Below the pieces are notes generated by a model. That model did not search any database, had not been told where the DNA came from, and worked only from the letters and a program-made list of their open reading frames with translations. The translations under genes and the position numbers were made by a program. From PALSA-350 sp963794165 (GTDB lineage Bacteria; Acidobacteriota; Terriglobia; Terriglobales; Acidobacteriaceae): a stretch of DNA of 64,000 nt. Where the stretch lies: positions 992,001 to 1,056,000 of the forward strand of contig CAWCCT010000012.1 in the NCBI GenBank assembly GCA_963794165.1, in the 5' to 3' direction. How positions within the stretch are numbered: the first letter of the stretch is position 1; each line of letters begins with the position of its first letter. Below are positions 25,816 to 34,785 of this stretch, in pieces.

Positions 25816-26277
25816 ATGGTCTATTCGATCACCACCGTCATTTTGGTCCTGACCGTGGCTGCCTGGTTCCTGTTGGCGCGCCGAGGGCTATCTCCGTTCG
25901 GCTGGATGCAATGGGTGTTGCGTGTGATCGTAGCCCTGCCTCTGCTGGTCTCCGGAGTTGTGCACTTCACCGGTACAGCGATGATGGCGACCATCATTCC
26001 GCCTTTTTTCCCTTACCGTACGCAGTTGGTTCTGGTGAGTGGAGTGTTGGAGCTGGCTGGAGCTATTGGCCTGCTGCTGCCTGGCTTCACACGTTTGGCC
26101 TCAGCGTGCCTGGCGGTGTTGATGATTGTGATTTTTCCCGCTAATGTGTATGCCGCCGGACTGTCCGTGGGCGGCTTGCACATGCCCAGCGTGCCGGTGC
26201 GGTTAGTGATGCAGATCATCTATATCGTTCTGCTGCTGACCGCGGGGTGGGGACTGCCGAAGCGCACGAGACCGTAG
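25816..26277 (+). CDS. DoxX-like small membrane protein
   Basis: A 153-residue protein with four predicted transmembrane helices and the DoxX-type pattern: VALPLLVSGVVHFTG, IIPPFFPYRTQLVLVSGVLELAGAIGLLLPGFTRLA, then IFPANVYAA. DoxX proteins are linked to quinone or redox homeostasis in the membrane, with no fixed reaction. GGAG lies 6 bases before ATG 25816, and the preceding pseudogene ends 12 bp upstream. Its 3' end overlaps that of the convergent substrate-binding lipoprotein gene by 58 bp. Confidence 0.8.
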   Translation: MVYSITTVILVLTVAAWFLLARRGLSPFGWMQWVLRVIVALPLLVSGVVHFTGTAMMATIIPPFFPYRTQLVLVSGVLELAGAIGLLLPGFTRLASACLAVLMIVIFPANVYAAGLSVGGLHMPSVPVRLVMQIIYIVLLLTAGWGLPKRTRP

Positions 26278-27278
26278 CGGAATACCCGTCTTAGTCTGTC
26301 TTGCCCTTCGGACATGAACTGCAGTGTGTAGGCGACGGATGGGTCGAAGGGCTTCTGGATTAGCTTCAGGTCCAGCAGTTGCTGGTACATGCTTGTCCAG
26401 CGTGCGGGGTCAAGGCGGCCCAGGTCAGCGCCGTTGGGAGCGTCGCCGGTGATGAAGTGTTGATCCCGCAAAGCTTCGTAGCTGAACCTCATCTGCGGTC
26501 CGCTCATCGCCGGGTTGAGCTTGGAGATCGCTGCGTTGATGTCATCCGGGTGGAGCAAATAATCGCGCCAGCCGCGCAGGGAGGCACGCACAAACTTGGC
26601 TACGACCTCCGGATGTTGTTGCAGAAAGGAACGGGAGGTTGCAAAGACGCGGTAAGGATTATAGCCAGCTTCGCTGATGAGCATGGTGCGCACCGGCACT
26701 CCAGCCTGGCGCGCAAAGAATGGTTCGGAGGTGACAAAGATTTGTTGAATGTACCCGGGGTCCTGGATGAAATTGGCGATGCTGTAGGTCGCCGGGATCT
26801 CCCGTACATTCTTGAGCTGGAATCGGTGGACCAGAAAGTCGAACCAGGTGGATGCGCCAAGCCTGATTGCGACCGCATGGCCATCCAGATCCTGGAAGGT
26901 GTGAACCGGTGAATCCTGATGCACCATGATGGCCTGCGGGTCGTGTTGCATGGTTGCAGCCACCGCTACCATCGGCACACCGTTATCTATGACCTGCAGG
27001 ATATGATCCGACGACCCCATAGCAAACTGCGCGGTGCCGACGGAGACCTCCTGATCTGAATTGACATAAGGTCCTCCAGGAAGGATGGTCACATCCAGAC
27101 CTTCGTCTTTGTAGTAGCCCCGAATCAGCGCGTCGTAGAAGCCGCCATGCTCCGGCTGGGGATACCAATCAGTTTGCAGCTTTACCGGCGTTAGCCCGCT
27201 CGAGGCGTGCTGCTTTCCGCAGCCTCCAAGTACAAGAGAAATACCAAGCAAGCCGGCGCTGAAGATTCGTAAATTCAT
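26220..27278 (-). CDS. ABC transporter substrate-binding lipoprotein, NMT1/THI5-like
   Basis: A 352-residue lipoprotein with the lipobox LGGC at 17-20 and the NMT1/THI5/SsuA fold: KLQTDWYPQPEHGGFYDALIRGYYKDEGLDV, then GTAQFAMGSSDHIL, and ATYSIANFIQDPGYIQQ. Relatives bind formylaminopyrimidine or hydroxymethylpyrimidine (ThiY), sulfonates or taurine. It has no ATPase or permease next to it on this strand; those lie at 33219-34777, across the divergent operon, so the transporter is split over two transcripts. Its ATG overlaps the amidase stop (27275-27278), so amidase and lipoprotein are co-expressed. The last 15 or so residues extend past the usual family end and overlap the DoxX gene. The ligand is unknown; the neighbours suggest a nitrogen heterocycle. 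Confidence 0.85.
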   Translation of the reverse strand: MNLRIFSAGLLGISLVLGGCGKQHASSGLTPVKLQTDWYPQPEHGGFYDALIRGYYKDEGLDVTILPGGPYVNSDQEVSVGTAQFAMGSSDHILQVIDNGVPMVAVAATMQHDPQAIMVHQDSPVHTFQDLDGHAVAIRLGASTWFDFLVHRFQLKNVREIPATYSIANFIQDPGYIQQIFVTSEPFFARQAGVPVRTMLISEAGYNPYRVFATSRSFLQQHPEVVAKFVRASLRGWRDYLLHPDDINAAISKLNPAMSGPQMRFSYEALRDQHFITGDAPNGADLGRLDPARWTSMYQQLLDLKLIQKPFDPSVAYTLQFMSEGQDRLRRVFRYGLVRFGSPHPAVSSRTI

Positions 27279-28540
27279 CCTTCCCCCAGGCTGGCGGCAA
27301 AAGCGAGCAGCCGGGCGTCGCTCCCACGGGCTGCAACCAACTGCACTCCTCCTCCCGGCGCCGCCAGCGTTACCGCGGGCATACCCGCCAGGCTGACCGG
27401 ACTGGTGTAACGCAAAATATTGATCCGGCTCGCCGAGTGGTCTGCGCCTGCGGCCAGCGCGCTGATGGGAGCACAGGGCAGGATGAGAAAGTCATGTTGC
27501 TGCAGCACGCGATCGATCTTGGCACGAAACACCATATGACGCTTGCGCAAGTCCTCAATCGTGGCGGCCGAGAGGGAAGCGCCCCAGGCCAGCCGCTCTG
27601 CGATCGGCTTTTCAAAATGTTCAAAATTTCCCTTGTGCACTGCGGCTGCCTCATGGGCCTGGATGCCGCCGAATATTTCTCGCGTGTCTGCCCAGAAATC
27701 GGGCTCGAAATTCTTGAGCTGCGCGCCATGGCGGCGCAGCCTCTCCTGCCAGCCGTGGTACACCGCGAGCACGGCCGGTTCACAGTCGTGGAGGAACCCA
27801 GCTCCCACAGCGGCGATGGTTACATTCCTAGGGGCTTCCACCGGTTGCACGTCCAGCAAGGCAGCCGCGAGCACCGGCCCATCGCGCAGATCGCGAAAGA
27901 GCCAGCCCAGGGTGTCAAACGAAGAAGCCAAGTGCCAGCCGCCCTCCCACGCCTGTGGGCCGCCAAGTCCGATGGTGGAGCGATAGCCGGCCAGCCCGCA
28001 GAGCGCCGACGGCACGCGGATGGAGCCGCCGGTATCGGTGCCGATCGCGGCCACTGCCGAGCCCTCCTGCACGCTGGCCGCGCTGCCGCTGGATGAGCCG
28101 CCGGTAAATATTCCGGGGTCACGGGGCTGCACGCAATCGCCATAATCACTGTTCTCGCCGGTGATGCCGTAGGCAATCTGGTGCAGGTGGGTTTTGCCCA
28201 TGATCACGGCGCCGGCCTGGCGCAGCCGTGCAGCTACGGCCGAGTCAGTGCGCGCGATGCCGAGTTTTTCCGCATAGAAGCGGGATCCGCAAGTGGTGGG
28301 GTAGCCCGCGACGTCGAAGCAGTCTTTAACAGCAACGGGGACGCCGAACAGTAGCGGCCTCTGCTCCGCCTGTGGGAAGCGATCGTTGAGGGCCTCCGCT
28401 TCTGCCAGGGTGCGCTGCTGGTCCATCGCGAGATACACATTCCGCCCCGCATTGCTGTTGGCGCGCGCAAAGGCTTCCTGCGCCAGCACGGCAGGACCAC
28501 GCGTGGATAAAGATGCTCGTAGTTCGGTTAAAGGAGACAT
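27275..28540 (-). CDS. Amidase-signature family hydrolase
   Basis: A 421-residue amidase-signature enzyme with the full catalytic triad: the lysine of GVPVAVKDCFD near 72, the cis-serine of GGSSSGSAASV near 145, and the nucleophile serine of GTDTGGSIRVPSALCG near 170. The residues between, such as GSRFYAEKLGIARTDSAV, fit the AtzE/AtzF/GatA-like group, which hydrolyse carbon-nitrogen bonds in ureides, biuret or amides. It is the first gene of a two-gene operon with the substrate-binding lipoprotein, and starts 49 bp from the divergent deaminase gene. ATG 28540 gives the family-typical start; the frame continues upstream without reason. No AtzG-like small partner is visible. The substrate may be the ligand of the transporter or a product of the deaminase operon. 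Confidence 0.85.
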   Translation of the reverse strand: MSPLTELRASLSTRGPAVLAQEAFARANSNAGRNVYLAMDQQRTLAEAEALNDRFPQAEQRPLLFGVPVAVKDCFDVAGYPTTCGSRFYAEKLGIARTDSAVAARLRQAGAVIMGKTHLHQIAYGITGENSDYGDCVQPRDPGIFTGGSSSGSAASVQEGSAVAAIGTDTGGSIRVPSALCGLAGYRSTIGLGGPQAWEGGWHLASSFDTLGWLFRDLRDGPVLAAALLDVQPVEAPRNVTIAAVGAGFLHDCEPAVLAVYHGWQERLRRHGAQLKNFEPDFWADTREIFGGIQAHEAAAVHKGNFEHFEKPIAERLAWGASLSAATIEDLRKRHMVFRAKIDRVLQQHDFLILPCAPISALAAGADHSASRINILRYTSPVSLAGMPAVTLAAPGGGVQLVAARGSDARLLAFAASLGEG

Positions 28541-28589
28541 ATCGGTTTGTGTATACCATGATCGCGGGAAAAATGATTTAAACTGCCGC
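28541..28589. promoter_or_regulatory. Divergent promoter region of the N-compound cluster
   Basis: A 49-bp gap between the starts of the amidase and the deaminase, which run away from each other. Both promoters must lie here or just inside the genes. The sequence is the most AT-rich of the neighbourhood (AAAAATGATTTAAAC at 28570-28584). I can name no operator. Confidence 0.5.
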
Positions 28590-29108
28590 ATGAACGTTGA
28601 ACAATCCGCCGCCGGCGACGAAGCCCACCTCACCGCCCTGGTCAAATTCACCGCTCTCAGCTTCCGCACCCCGCGGCCGGTGCCTTTCGGGGCCCTGATC
28701 GTCGACAGCCAGAGCGGAGAGACGCTGATGCGCGGCCGCAATGCGGTGGCCGTTGAAAACGATCCCTCTGCTCACGCCGAGCTGCGCACCGTGCGCCTGG
28801 CATGCAAAAAACGCAAGAGCTATTCGCTCCGCGGATATACACTTTATTCCACCTGCGAACCTTGTCCCATGTGCATGTCCAACGCCCTTTGGGCAGGTCT
28901 CGACCGGGTGGTCTACGGGGCAACGATCGAGGATGCAAATCGACATTGCCGCCAGATTCAGATTCCGGCCGCCGAGCTTGTCCGGCGAAGCGATATGCAA
29001 TGCGTCGTAACCGGGCCCTTCCTGCGCGAACTCTGCAACACCCTTTTTAACGACCCGCGGATGCAGGCGGCATTCGCTACCTGGGGTACTCGTAAGGAGA
29101 CGGTATGA
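28590..29108 (+). CDS. Nucleoside/base deaminase, guanine-deaminase-like
   Basis: A 172-residue zinc deaminase of the cytidine-deaminase fold. It has the motif HAE with His62 and the catalytic Glu64, and PCPMC with zinc Cys92 and Cys95. The flanking text, TVRLACKKRKSYSLRGYTLYSTCEPCPMC followed by ALWAGLDRVVYGA, resembles small GuaD-type guanine deaminases more than cytosine or tRNA-adenosine deaminases. The expected reaction is guanine to xanthine plus ammonia; creatinine or other amino-heterocycles cannot be excluded. It is the first gene of a long operon and its stop overlaps the next ATG by 4 bp. Confidence 0.85.
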   Translation: MNVEQSAAGDEAHLTALVKFTALSFRTPRPVPFGALIVDSQSGETLMRGRNAVAVENDPSAHAELRTVRLACKKRKSYSLRGYTLYSTCEPCPMCMSNALWAGLDRVVYGATIEDANRHCRQIQIPAAELVRRSDMQCVVTGPFLRELCNTLFNDPRMQAAFATWGTRKETV

Positions 29109-30475
29109 CAACGCCGCTTGAAGTGTCCCTAGCCGCGATCGTGGATGATCCCACGCGGGTGTCGACCGTCCCCCAGGTAGTGAACCGCCTGTCGCGCGAC
29201 TTTTATTGGTACTCGCCGGTGCTGCGCAAACAGCTCGATGGCAAGATTGCCGACGTAGTCGTTCACCCGCTGACCGTCTCGGAAATCCAAGCGATCCTGC
29301 GCTACTGCTATGCCCACGATATTCCCGTTACGGCTCGAGGCGCCGGAACAGGGAACTACGGCCAGGCTGTGCCCCTGCACGGGGGAGTACTTCTCGACCT
29401 GTCGCGCATGGATCAGATCGAATCCATCACCGCCGATGGGGTTGCGGTTTGCGGGCCGGGCGTGCGCCTGGGCGTCCTCGAAGCGGAAGCGCGCAAAGCA
29501 GGATGGGAACTTCGATGCTATCCCTCCACGATAGTGAAAGCTTCGGTAGGAGGCTTTCTGGGCGGTGGATCGGGAGGCATCGGCTCGGTGGCGCATGGCG
29601 CCCTGCGCGACTTCTTCACCGTGCGCGCCCTCGACGTGGTGACCATGGAAGATCCGCCGCGGGTCGTCCATCATGAAGGAGAAGCCGTTCACGAGATCCT
29701 TCATGCCTGGGGCACCAATGGAATCATCACTCGCATCTGGCTGGCGCTAACGCCGAGCGTGGATTGGGCGCAATGTGTTGTAGCGTTCGATACCTTCGAC
29801 CAAGCCTTCGATTTCAGCGAGCGGATCGCGAGTTCGGAGGAATGGAAAAAGCGCCTGGTGACTACCTTCGAGTGGCCGATTCCTTCTTTTTTCAGCCCCG
29901 TGCGCAACGTTGCGCCCGAGGGTAAGGCGCTCATATTTTTTATGATCGCGGAGGATCAGCGAACCATCCTGGAGAAGGCCGCCCGAGAGGCCGGAGGGGT
30001 GGTGACCTTCTCCGCACCCTATCCGGGCCTGCGTGCTGTTCCGCTGCTTTCGGACTACACCTGGAACCACACCACGCTGTGGGCGATGAAGTCCGATCCT
30101 GGGTACACCTACCTGCAATGCGGTTTTGACGCGGTTGCCGCGCGTAGCCAATTTGCCAAACTCAAGCAGCGCTTCGGCAACGAATTTCTGTTTCACCTCG
30201 AGTTTATGAAGAATGGCCAAGGCGTAGTGTTCCCAGGATCCATACCCGTAGTCCGCTTCAGCACGGAAGAGCGGTTGAACGAAATGATCGACTACTGTCG
30301 CGAGATTGGGGTGAGCGTGGCCAATCCCCACGTGAACAATGTGGAGGGTGGAGGCCGCTATCGCAGCGACAATGTGCAACTGCTGGCCAAGCACAAGTAC
30401 GACACCAAGGGGCTTTTGAATCCAGGCAAGATGGTCACCTTCGAACGGCACCCTGTGGGAGAGCCGATTTCGTGA
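29105..30475 (+). CDS. FAD-binding oxidoreductase (PCMH/GlcD type)
   Basis: A 456-residue flavoenzyme of the vanillyl-alcohol-oxidase/GlcD fold. It has DVVVHPLTVSEIQAILRYCYAHDIPVTARGAGTGNYGQA, with the flavin pyrophosphate loop, then GVLLDLSRMDQIESI, CYPSTIVKASVGGFLGGGSGGIG and a C-terminal capping domain ending in LLNPGKM. Relatives oxidise hydroxy acids, lactate or glycolate, or alcohols. No iron-sulfur domain is fused. It starts on the deaminase's stop (ATGA at 29105) and ends on the GTG of the next gene, so its substrate is probably a product of the deaminase or the creatininase-like enzyme (inference). Confidence 0.82.
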   Translation: MTTPLEVSLAAIVDDPTRVSTVPQVVNRLSRDFYWYSPVLRKQLDGKIADVVVHPLTVSEIQAILRYCYAHDIPVTARGAGTGNYGQAVPLHGGVLLDLSRMDQIESITADGVAVCGPGVRLGVLEAEARKAGWELRCYPSTIVKASVGGFLGGGSGGIGSVAHGALRDFFTVRALDVVTMEDPPRVVHHEGEAVHEILHAWGTNGIITRIWLALTPSVDWAQCVVAFDTFDQAFDFSERIASSEEWKKRLVTTFEWPIPSFFSPVRNVAPEGKALIFFMIAEDQRTILEKAAREAGGVVTFSAPYPGLRAVPLLSDYTWNHTTLWAMKSDPGYTYLQCGFDAVAARSQFAKLKQRFGNEFLFHLEFMKNGQGVVFPGSIPVVRFSTEERLNEMIDYCREIGVSVANPHVNNVEGGGRYRSDNVQLLAKHKYDTKGLLNPGKMVTFERHPVGEPIS

Positions 30476-31266
30476 AGACCTGGATTCCGGATGCCCGCAA
30501 CTTCGCCTATCTCACCTGGAAGCAGGTGGACGCTCTTTCCCGGGATAAGACGGTCCTGGTGCTGCCCACGGCGGCCATCGAGCAGCACGGCCAACATCTT
30601 CCCTTGGCAACCGACACACTGATCAACAGCATTCTCCTTGGCGCTGCACTGGCACGACTTCCACAGGAGACACCCATCTACGCGCTGCCCGCAATCTGTT
30701 ACGGCAAGAGTAACGAGCACATTGGTTTTCCTGGAACGCTGTCTGTCTCGGCTTCGACTTTCATGGCCGTGGTGCGCGATATAGGTGCGAGCATTGCCGC
30801 TTCCGGCTTCAAGAAGCTGGTGCTTTATAACACTCATGGGGGCAACTCGTCATTGGTGGACGTGATGGCGCGCGACCTGCGTGCGGAGTTTGGGCTACGT
30901 GTCTTTTCACTCTTTGGCTCCGGGGGCGCTGCCTTCACCGGGCTCGGCGAACAGGAGCGTGCTTACGGTTTCCACGCCGGTGAAGTTGAAACCTCCTTCC
31001 TGCTCAGCGCCATTCCGGATCTGGTTCACACCAGCGAATACACCGTGAACTACATCGCGGATATTGCCAAGCCTGAGCTATTGCGTCCGGAAAATGCCGC
31101 CGCGACTTTTGCCTGGCTAACTCGGGACATTGCGCCCAGCGGAGTGATGGGCGATCCCAATCCGGCGACGGCAGAGAAGGGAACACTCTGGATAGAAGAG
31201 GCGGCAGCAAAAATCGCCGCTGCCTTAACCGCCATGGCCGCCTACGAGAACTGGCACAAACCTTGA
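30472..31266 (+). CDS. Creatininase family hydrolase
   Basis: A 264-residue member of the creatininase/creatinine amidohydrolase family. It has the metal-binding TAAIEQHGQHLPLATDT (Glu and His near 36-39, Asp near 46), then YGKSNEHIGFPGT, LYNTHGGN and FHAGEVETS, the order expected of this family. Members hydrolyse cyclic amides or formamides, including creatinine and FAPy-type compounds. Start is a GTG at 30472 overlapping the FAD-enzyme stop, in the same manner as its neighbours. It is followed by a family-A repeat of about 190 bp before the CocE-like gene, which may attenuate or separate the transcript. Confidence 0.85.
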   Translation: MKTWIPDARNFAYLTWKQVDALSRDKTVLVLPTAAIEQHGQHLPLATDTLINSILLGAALARLPQETPIYALPAICYGKSNEHIGFPGTLSVSASTFMAVVRDIGASIAASGFKKLVLYNTHGGNSSLVDVMARDLRAEFGLRVFSLFGSGGAAFTGLGEQERAYGFHAGEVETSFLLSAIPDLVHTSEYTVNYIADIAKPELLRPENAAATFAWLTRDIAPSGVMGDPNPATAEKGTLWIEEAAAKIAAALTAMAAYENWHKP

Positions 31267-31314
31267 GCCAGACAGTGAGGTTAAGAGAGGGAGCCGACCC
31301 CTCAGGGGCCGAAG

Positions 31315-31508
31315 GCCTCTGGTTGTCTGACGAAGGCCGGGTGCCCCACATCTCGCTCGTTTTTCGCGAGATGTGGGATACCACTGCACCTTCCCTCTGA
31401 CTGTCGATTCACCCGATGGATTGAGCGGTCAACATTGGTGGTATCCCACATCTCGCGAAAAACGAGCGAGATGTGGGGCACCCGGCCTTCGTCAGGGAAC
31501 TAGAGGTA
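31315..31508. repeat. Repeat family A, full copy
   Basis: Two arms of about 65 bp face each other. The left arm starts CCTCTGGTTGTCTGACGAAG and contains GCCGGGTGCCCCACATCTCG; the right arm ends CCGGCCTTCGTCAGGGAACT. Each arm has an internal hairpin on the ATCTCGC stem. A near-identical copy lies at 57679-57871. It sits inside an otherwise tightly packed operon, between the creatininase-like and CocE-like genes. Confidence 0.9.
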
Positions 31509-31536
31509 GTTGGAAACTATCTATGAGCAAAGAATC

Positions 31537-33222
31537 ATGGGCACAATGATCGCTTGCGGCTCCGGCGTTCGTCTCGAACGCGCCGTGCGCTGCACTATGT
31601 CTGACGGCGTAGTCCTGCTCTCCGATCATTACTACCCACCGGAGCCCGGGCCTCACCCAACTTTGCTCATGCGTCAACCTTACGGCAGGGATATTGCATC
31701 GACGGTGGTCTATGCCCATCCCGTCTGGTTTGCCGCCCACAACTACAACGTCGTCATCCAGGATGTGCGTGGCCGCGGCGATTCCGAGGGCGACTTCTAT
31801 CCCTTTCGCAACGAGGGACGGGACGGAGCGGAGACGATCCGTTGGCTGCGCAACCGCCCGGAGTCGAACGGCGCCGTGGGCATGTACGGCTTTTCCTATC
31901 AAGGTATGACCCAGCTGCTGGCCGCGGCCGAGCAGCCCCCAGGGCTGCTCTGCATCGCCCCCGCGCAAACCGCCTGCGATCTCTATCACGGCTGGTTCTA
32001 TCGTCAGGGTGCATTGCGGCTGGCCTCGACCCTAGGCTGGGGACTGCAAATGATGAAGGCCGATGCGCGGCGCCGCAAGCTCCGCGCGGCCAGCGAGGGT
32101 CTTGAACAAGCGTGGGCCGACCTGCGCAGTCAACCACTGGTCACACCCTACGGCTTGCATCCTCAGCTACAGCATGAGGGAATGCCTTCTTACGTGCATG
32201 ACTGGTTCACTCATCCTCTACCCGGCCCCTATTGGTCCTCACAGGATGTGAGCGAATCCCTGGCGCGCATCACCGTGCCCGCACTCCACCTCTCAGGCTG
32301 GTTCGATACATACCTCTCGGGCAGCGTAGCCGGCTTTCTGAAGATGGCCGCGCATGCCGAACACCAATACCTGGTCGCCGGTCCCTGGATTCACATTCCG
32401 TGGGGTGAACTGATAGGCGAGCAAAACCTCGGTCCCGAGGCTTTGCTCGATACCGATTCGCTCTTGTTGCGCTGGTTCAACCATTGGCTTAAAAACAGCG
32501 GCGAGTGGGCTGCGCATCCGCGCATTCGCCACTTTGCCTTGGGCGCCAATCGCTGGTTCGATGCGCAGGCCTTTCCGCAAGAGACCCTCTCTTTCTATCT
32601 GCATAGCGCAGGAAGTGCGGACTCGCGCAAAGGAGATGGACTGCTCTCCACCACTATTCCCAACGAGACCCAGCCACGCGATGTCTTCATCTACGATCCG
32701 GAGACGCCGGTGCTCGCTCCCGGCGGTCCGGCGGCACTTGCCGGTCCGTTCAACCAGGCTCAGCTCGAACTCGGCAACAACCTGCTGGTCTATACCACTC
32801 TTCCGCTGACCGAACCACTGCACATTTTTGGATCGCCCAGGCTCATCCTCTACTGCATCACCTCCGCCGCCCACGCCGACTTTACCGGCAAGCTGGTGAG
32901 GCTCCGTCCCGGGGGACAGGCCGACTTCGTATGCATCGGCATCGCGCGATCCTCGTACCTTTTTCGCGAGTCCGGCTACACCGCGGACGCCGTTCACTGC
33001 TGGCAAATCGAGCTCGAACCCACCTCCTGTATCTTTGCCGCCGGCGATGCCATTCGCCTGGAAGTGGCCAGCAGCGCCTTTCCTTTGTACGACCGCAATC
33101 CATCCACTCCAGTGCAGCCCTGGCTTGCCGATTCATGGAACTGGCAGCGCTCCACTCAGATGGTGCTGCATGATGCGGATCATCCTTCGCGGCTGGAACT
33201 GCCATGGGTGGCAACGTCATGA
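31537..33222 (+). CDS. CocE/NonD family alpha/beta hydrolase
   Basis: A 561-residue hydrolase of the X-Pro dipeptidyl-peptidase/cocaine-esterase family. It has an N-terminal alpha/beta domain with LLMRQPYGRD and VIQDVRGRGDSEGDFYPF, the nucleophile in YGFSYQG at about Ser120, and HLSGWFDTYLSG near 250. The C-terminal jelly-roll begins about residue 370 with FYLHSAGS and ends in an AIRLEVASSAFPLYDRN strand. Relatives hydrolyse esters or amides. ATG 31537 has a weak ribosome site; ATG 31546 is an option. Its stop overlaps the ABC ATPase ATG (33219), so it is in the transporter operon. No signal peptide is seen, and the substrate is unknown. Confidence 0.8.
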   Translation: MGTMIACGSGVRLERAVRCTMSDGVVLLSDHYYPPEPGPHPTLLMRQPYGRDIASTVVYAHPVWFAAHNYNVVIQDVRGRGDSEGDFYPFRNEGRDGAETIRWLRNRPESNGAVGMYGFSYQGMTQLLAAAEQPPGLLCIAPAQTACDLYHGWFYRQGALRLASTLGWGLQMMKADARRRKLRAASEGLEQAWADLRSQPLVTPYGLHPQLQHEGMPSYVHDWFTHPLPGPYWSSQDVSESLARITVPALHLSGWFDTYLSGSVAGFLKMAAHAEHQYLVAGPWIHIPWGELIGEQNLGPEALLDTDSLLLRWFNHWLKNSGEWAAHPRIRHFALGANRWFDAQAFPQETLSFYLHSAGSADSRKGDGLLSTTIPNETQPRDVFIYDPETPVLAPGGPAALAGPFNQAQLELGNNLLVYTTLPLTEPLHIFGSPRLILYCITSAAHADFTGKLVRLRPGGQADFVCIGIARSSYLFRESGYTADAVHCWQIELEPTSCIFAAGDAIRLEVASSAFPLYDRNPSTPVQPWLADSWNWQRSTQMVLHDADHPSRLELPWVATS

Positions 33223-33989
33223 GTGTGGAATTCCGGGTACCGCAGGTCGCCATGTCCGCTGTGAGCAAACGCTACGGCAGCAGCACGGTCCTCGAGGACA
33301 TCAATCTCACCATTCCCAAGGGAGAATTTGTCAGCCTGATCGGTCCTTCTGGTTGCGGCAAGTCCACCTTGCTCAAGCTGATCTCCGGCCTCACCGCTGC
33401 CACGGATGGCAGCATCCAGGTTGACGGCATGACCCCGGTCAATGCCCGGGAGACCATCTCCTACATCTTTCAAGACGCGACCCTGTTGCCTTGGCGCACG
33501 GTGACCAGCAACGTAGGCCTGGGGCTGGAACTGGAGGGTGTCAGCCGTGAAGTCAGGAAGCAGAAGGTGCGGTCGCTGCTGGACCTGGTAGGTCTCGCCC
33601 ACGTGGCGCGATCCTACCCAAGGCAGCTCTCCGGCGGAATGAAGATGCGTGTGTCCGTGGCTCGCGCACTCGCTACCAGGCCGCGCCTGTTGCTGCTGGA
33701 CGAACCGTTCGGCGCGCTCGACGAGATGACCCGCGACCGTCTTAACGAAGAATTGCTGCGCCTGAAGACAGAACAGAATTGGACCGCCGTATTTGTCACC
33801 CATTCTGTTGCCGAAGCAGTTTTTCTTTCCACCCGGGTCATTGTCCTGGCGCCTTCGCCGGGCCGCATCGCGCAAGAAGTCGCGATTGGTCTCCCTTTTC
33901 CCCGGACCAGCGCGACGCGAGAGGGCCCGCAATTCGAATCGTTGGTGACTGAGGTTTCCAGAGCGCTGCGCGGAGTGCGGAGCGCATGA
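33219..33989 (+). CDS. ABC transporter ATPase (SsuB/TauB/ThiZ-like)
   Basis: A 256-residue ATPase with Walker A GPSGCGKST near residue 42, the Q-loop FQDATLLPW near 86, the signature LSGGMKMRVSVARAL near 137, Walker B LLLLDEPFGALD near 158, and the switch histidine of VTHSVAEA. This matches the nitrate/sulfonate/taurine/thiamine-precursor group whose substrate-binding proteins are NMT1/THI5-like; the matching lipoprotein is at 26220-27278. ATG 33219 overlaps the stop of the CocE-like gene; the longer frame from 33204 has no ribosome site advantage. It is followed by the permease with a 4-bp overlap. Confidence 0.92.
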   Translation: MSVEFRVPQVAMSAVSKRYGSSTVLEDINLTIPKGEFVSLIGPSGCGKSTLLKLISGLTAATDGSIQVDGMTPVNARETISYIFQDATLLPWRTVTSNVGLGLELEGVSREVRKQKVRSLLDLVGLAHVARSYPRQLSGGMKMRVSVARALATRPRLLLLDEPFGALDEMTRDRLNEELLRLKTEQNWTAVFVTHSVAEAVFLSTRVIVLAPSPGRIAQEVAIGLPFPRTSATREGPQFESLVTEVSRALRGVRSA

Positions 33990-34777
33990 AGAAGTACGCC
34001 GTCACTGTGCTCAACGCGCTGGCCGTTTTTGCCGCACTGCTGTTGTTGTGGCAGGGGCTCGGCCTGCTCCTGCATCTGCCCGCTTATATGCTGCCCCCGC
34101 CGCTGGCCGTCGGCAGGGCAGTGGTGGCGCGTTTTCCATCCCTGGTCGCGTCGCTGGCCATCACCTCGGAGGAGGCGGCAGGAGGTTTAGCTGCCAGTAT
34201 TGTTGTGGGGCTGCTAATCGCGCTGGTCTTCGCCCAATCCCGCTGGATACGGCGCATGCTCTACCCCTACACCATCCTGCTGCAGACTGTGCCGGTGCTG
34301 GCTGTGGCCCCTCTGATCCTCATGTGGGTGGGTCCCGGCACCTTGTCGGTGATGCTGGTGGCCTTCATCATTTGCCTCGCCCCGATCATCGCCAACACCA
34401 CCCAGGGACTCATCAGCGTGGAGCCCAATCTCATTGATCTCTTCCTTATGCACAATGCTTCGCGCTTACAGATCCTCACTCGCCTCCGTCTTCCGCACGC
34501 TGTGCCTTCGCTGTTTGTCGGTATCCGCATCGCGGCCGGCATCTCGGTGATCGGCGCCATCACCGGAGAACTCTTTGCCGGTTCCAGCCGCGTAGGCGAG
34601 GGCGGCCTGGGCTACTCTATCTTGTACGCCAGCGCCCAGCTGCAAACGGATTACCTCTTCGCCCTGGTTCTGGCCGCGACCGTGTTGGGCTTCGCCTTTT
34701 TCTTCTCGGTCATGTTTCTGGAGTGGTATTTCCTGCACAACTGGCACGAATCGGCGCGCACAATGACGGATGAATAG
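33986..34777 (+). CDS. ABC transporter permease (SsuC/TauC/ThiX-like)
   Basis: A 263-residue permease with about six transmembrane helices and the EAA-type loop ahead of RLRLPHAVPSLFVGIRIAAG, which contacts the ATPase. The first helix, AVFAALLLLWQGLGLLL, is followed by PAYMLPPPLAVGRAV, the family's characteristic PxP region. It joins the ATPase (overlap 33986-33989) and presumably the lipoprotein encoded on the divergent transcript. The ligand is unknown. DUF3891 follows after 8 bp. Confidence 0.9.
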   Translation: MKKYAVTVLNALAVFAALLLLWQGLGLLLHLPAYMLPPPLAVGRAVVARFPSLVASLAITSEEAAGGLAASIVVGLLIALVFAQSRWIRRMLYPYTILLQTVPVLAVAPLILMWVGPGTLSVMLVAFIICLAPIIANTTQGLISVEPNLIDLFLMHNASRLQILTRLRLPHAVPSLFVGIRIAAGISVIGAITGELFAGSSRVGEGGLGYSILYASAQLQTDYLFALVLAATVLGFAFFFSVMFLEWYFLHNWHESARTMTDE

Positions 34778-34785
34778 GAGACACG

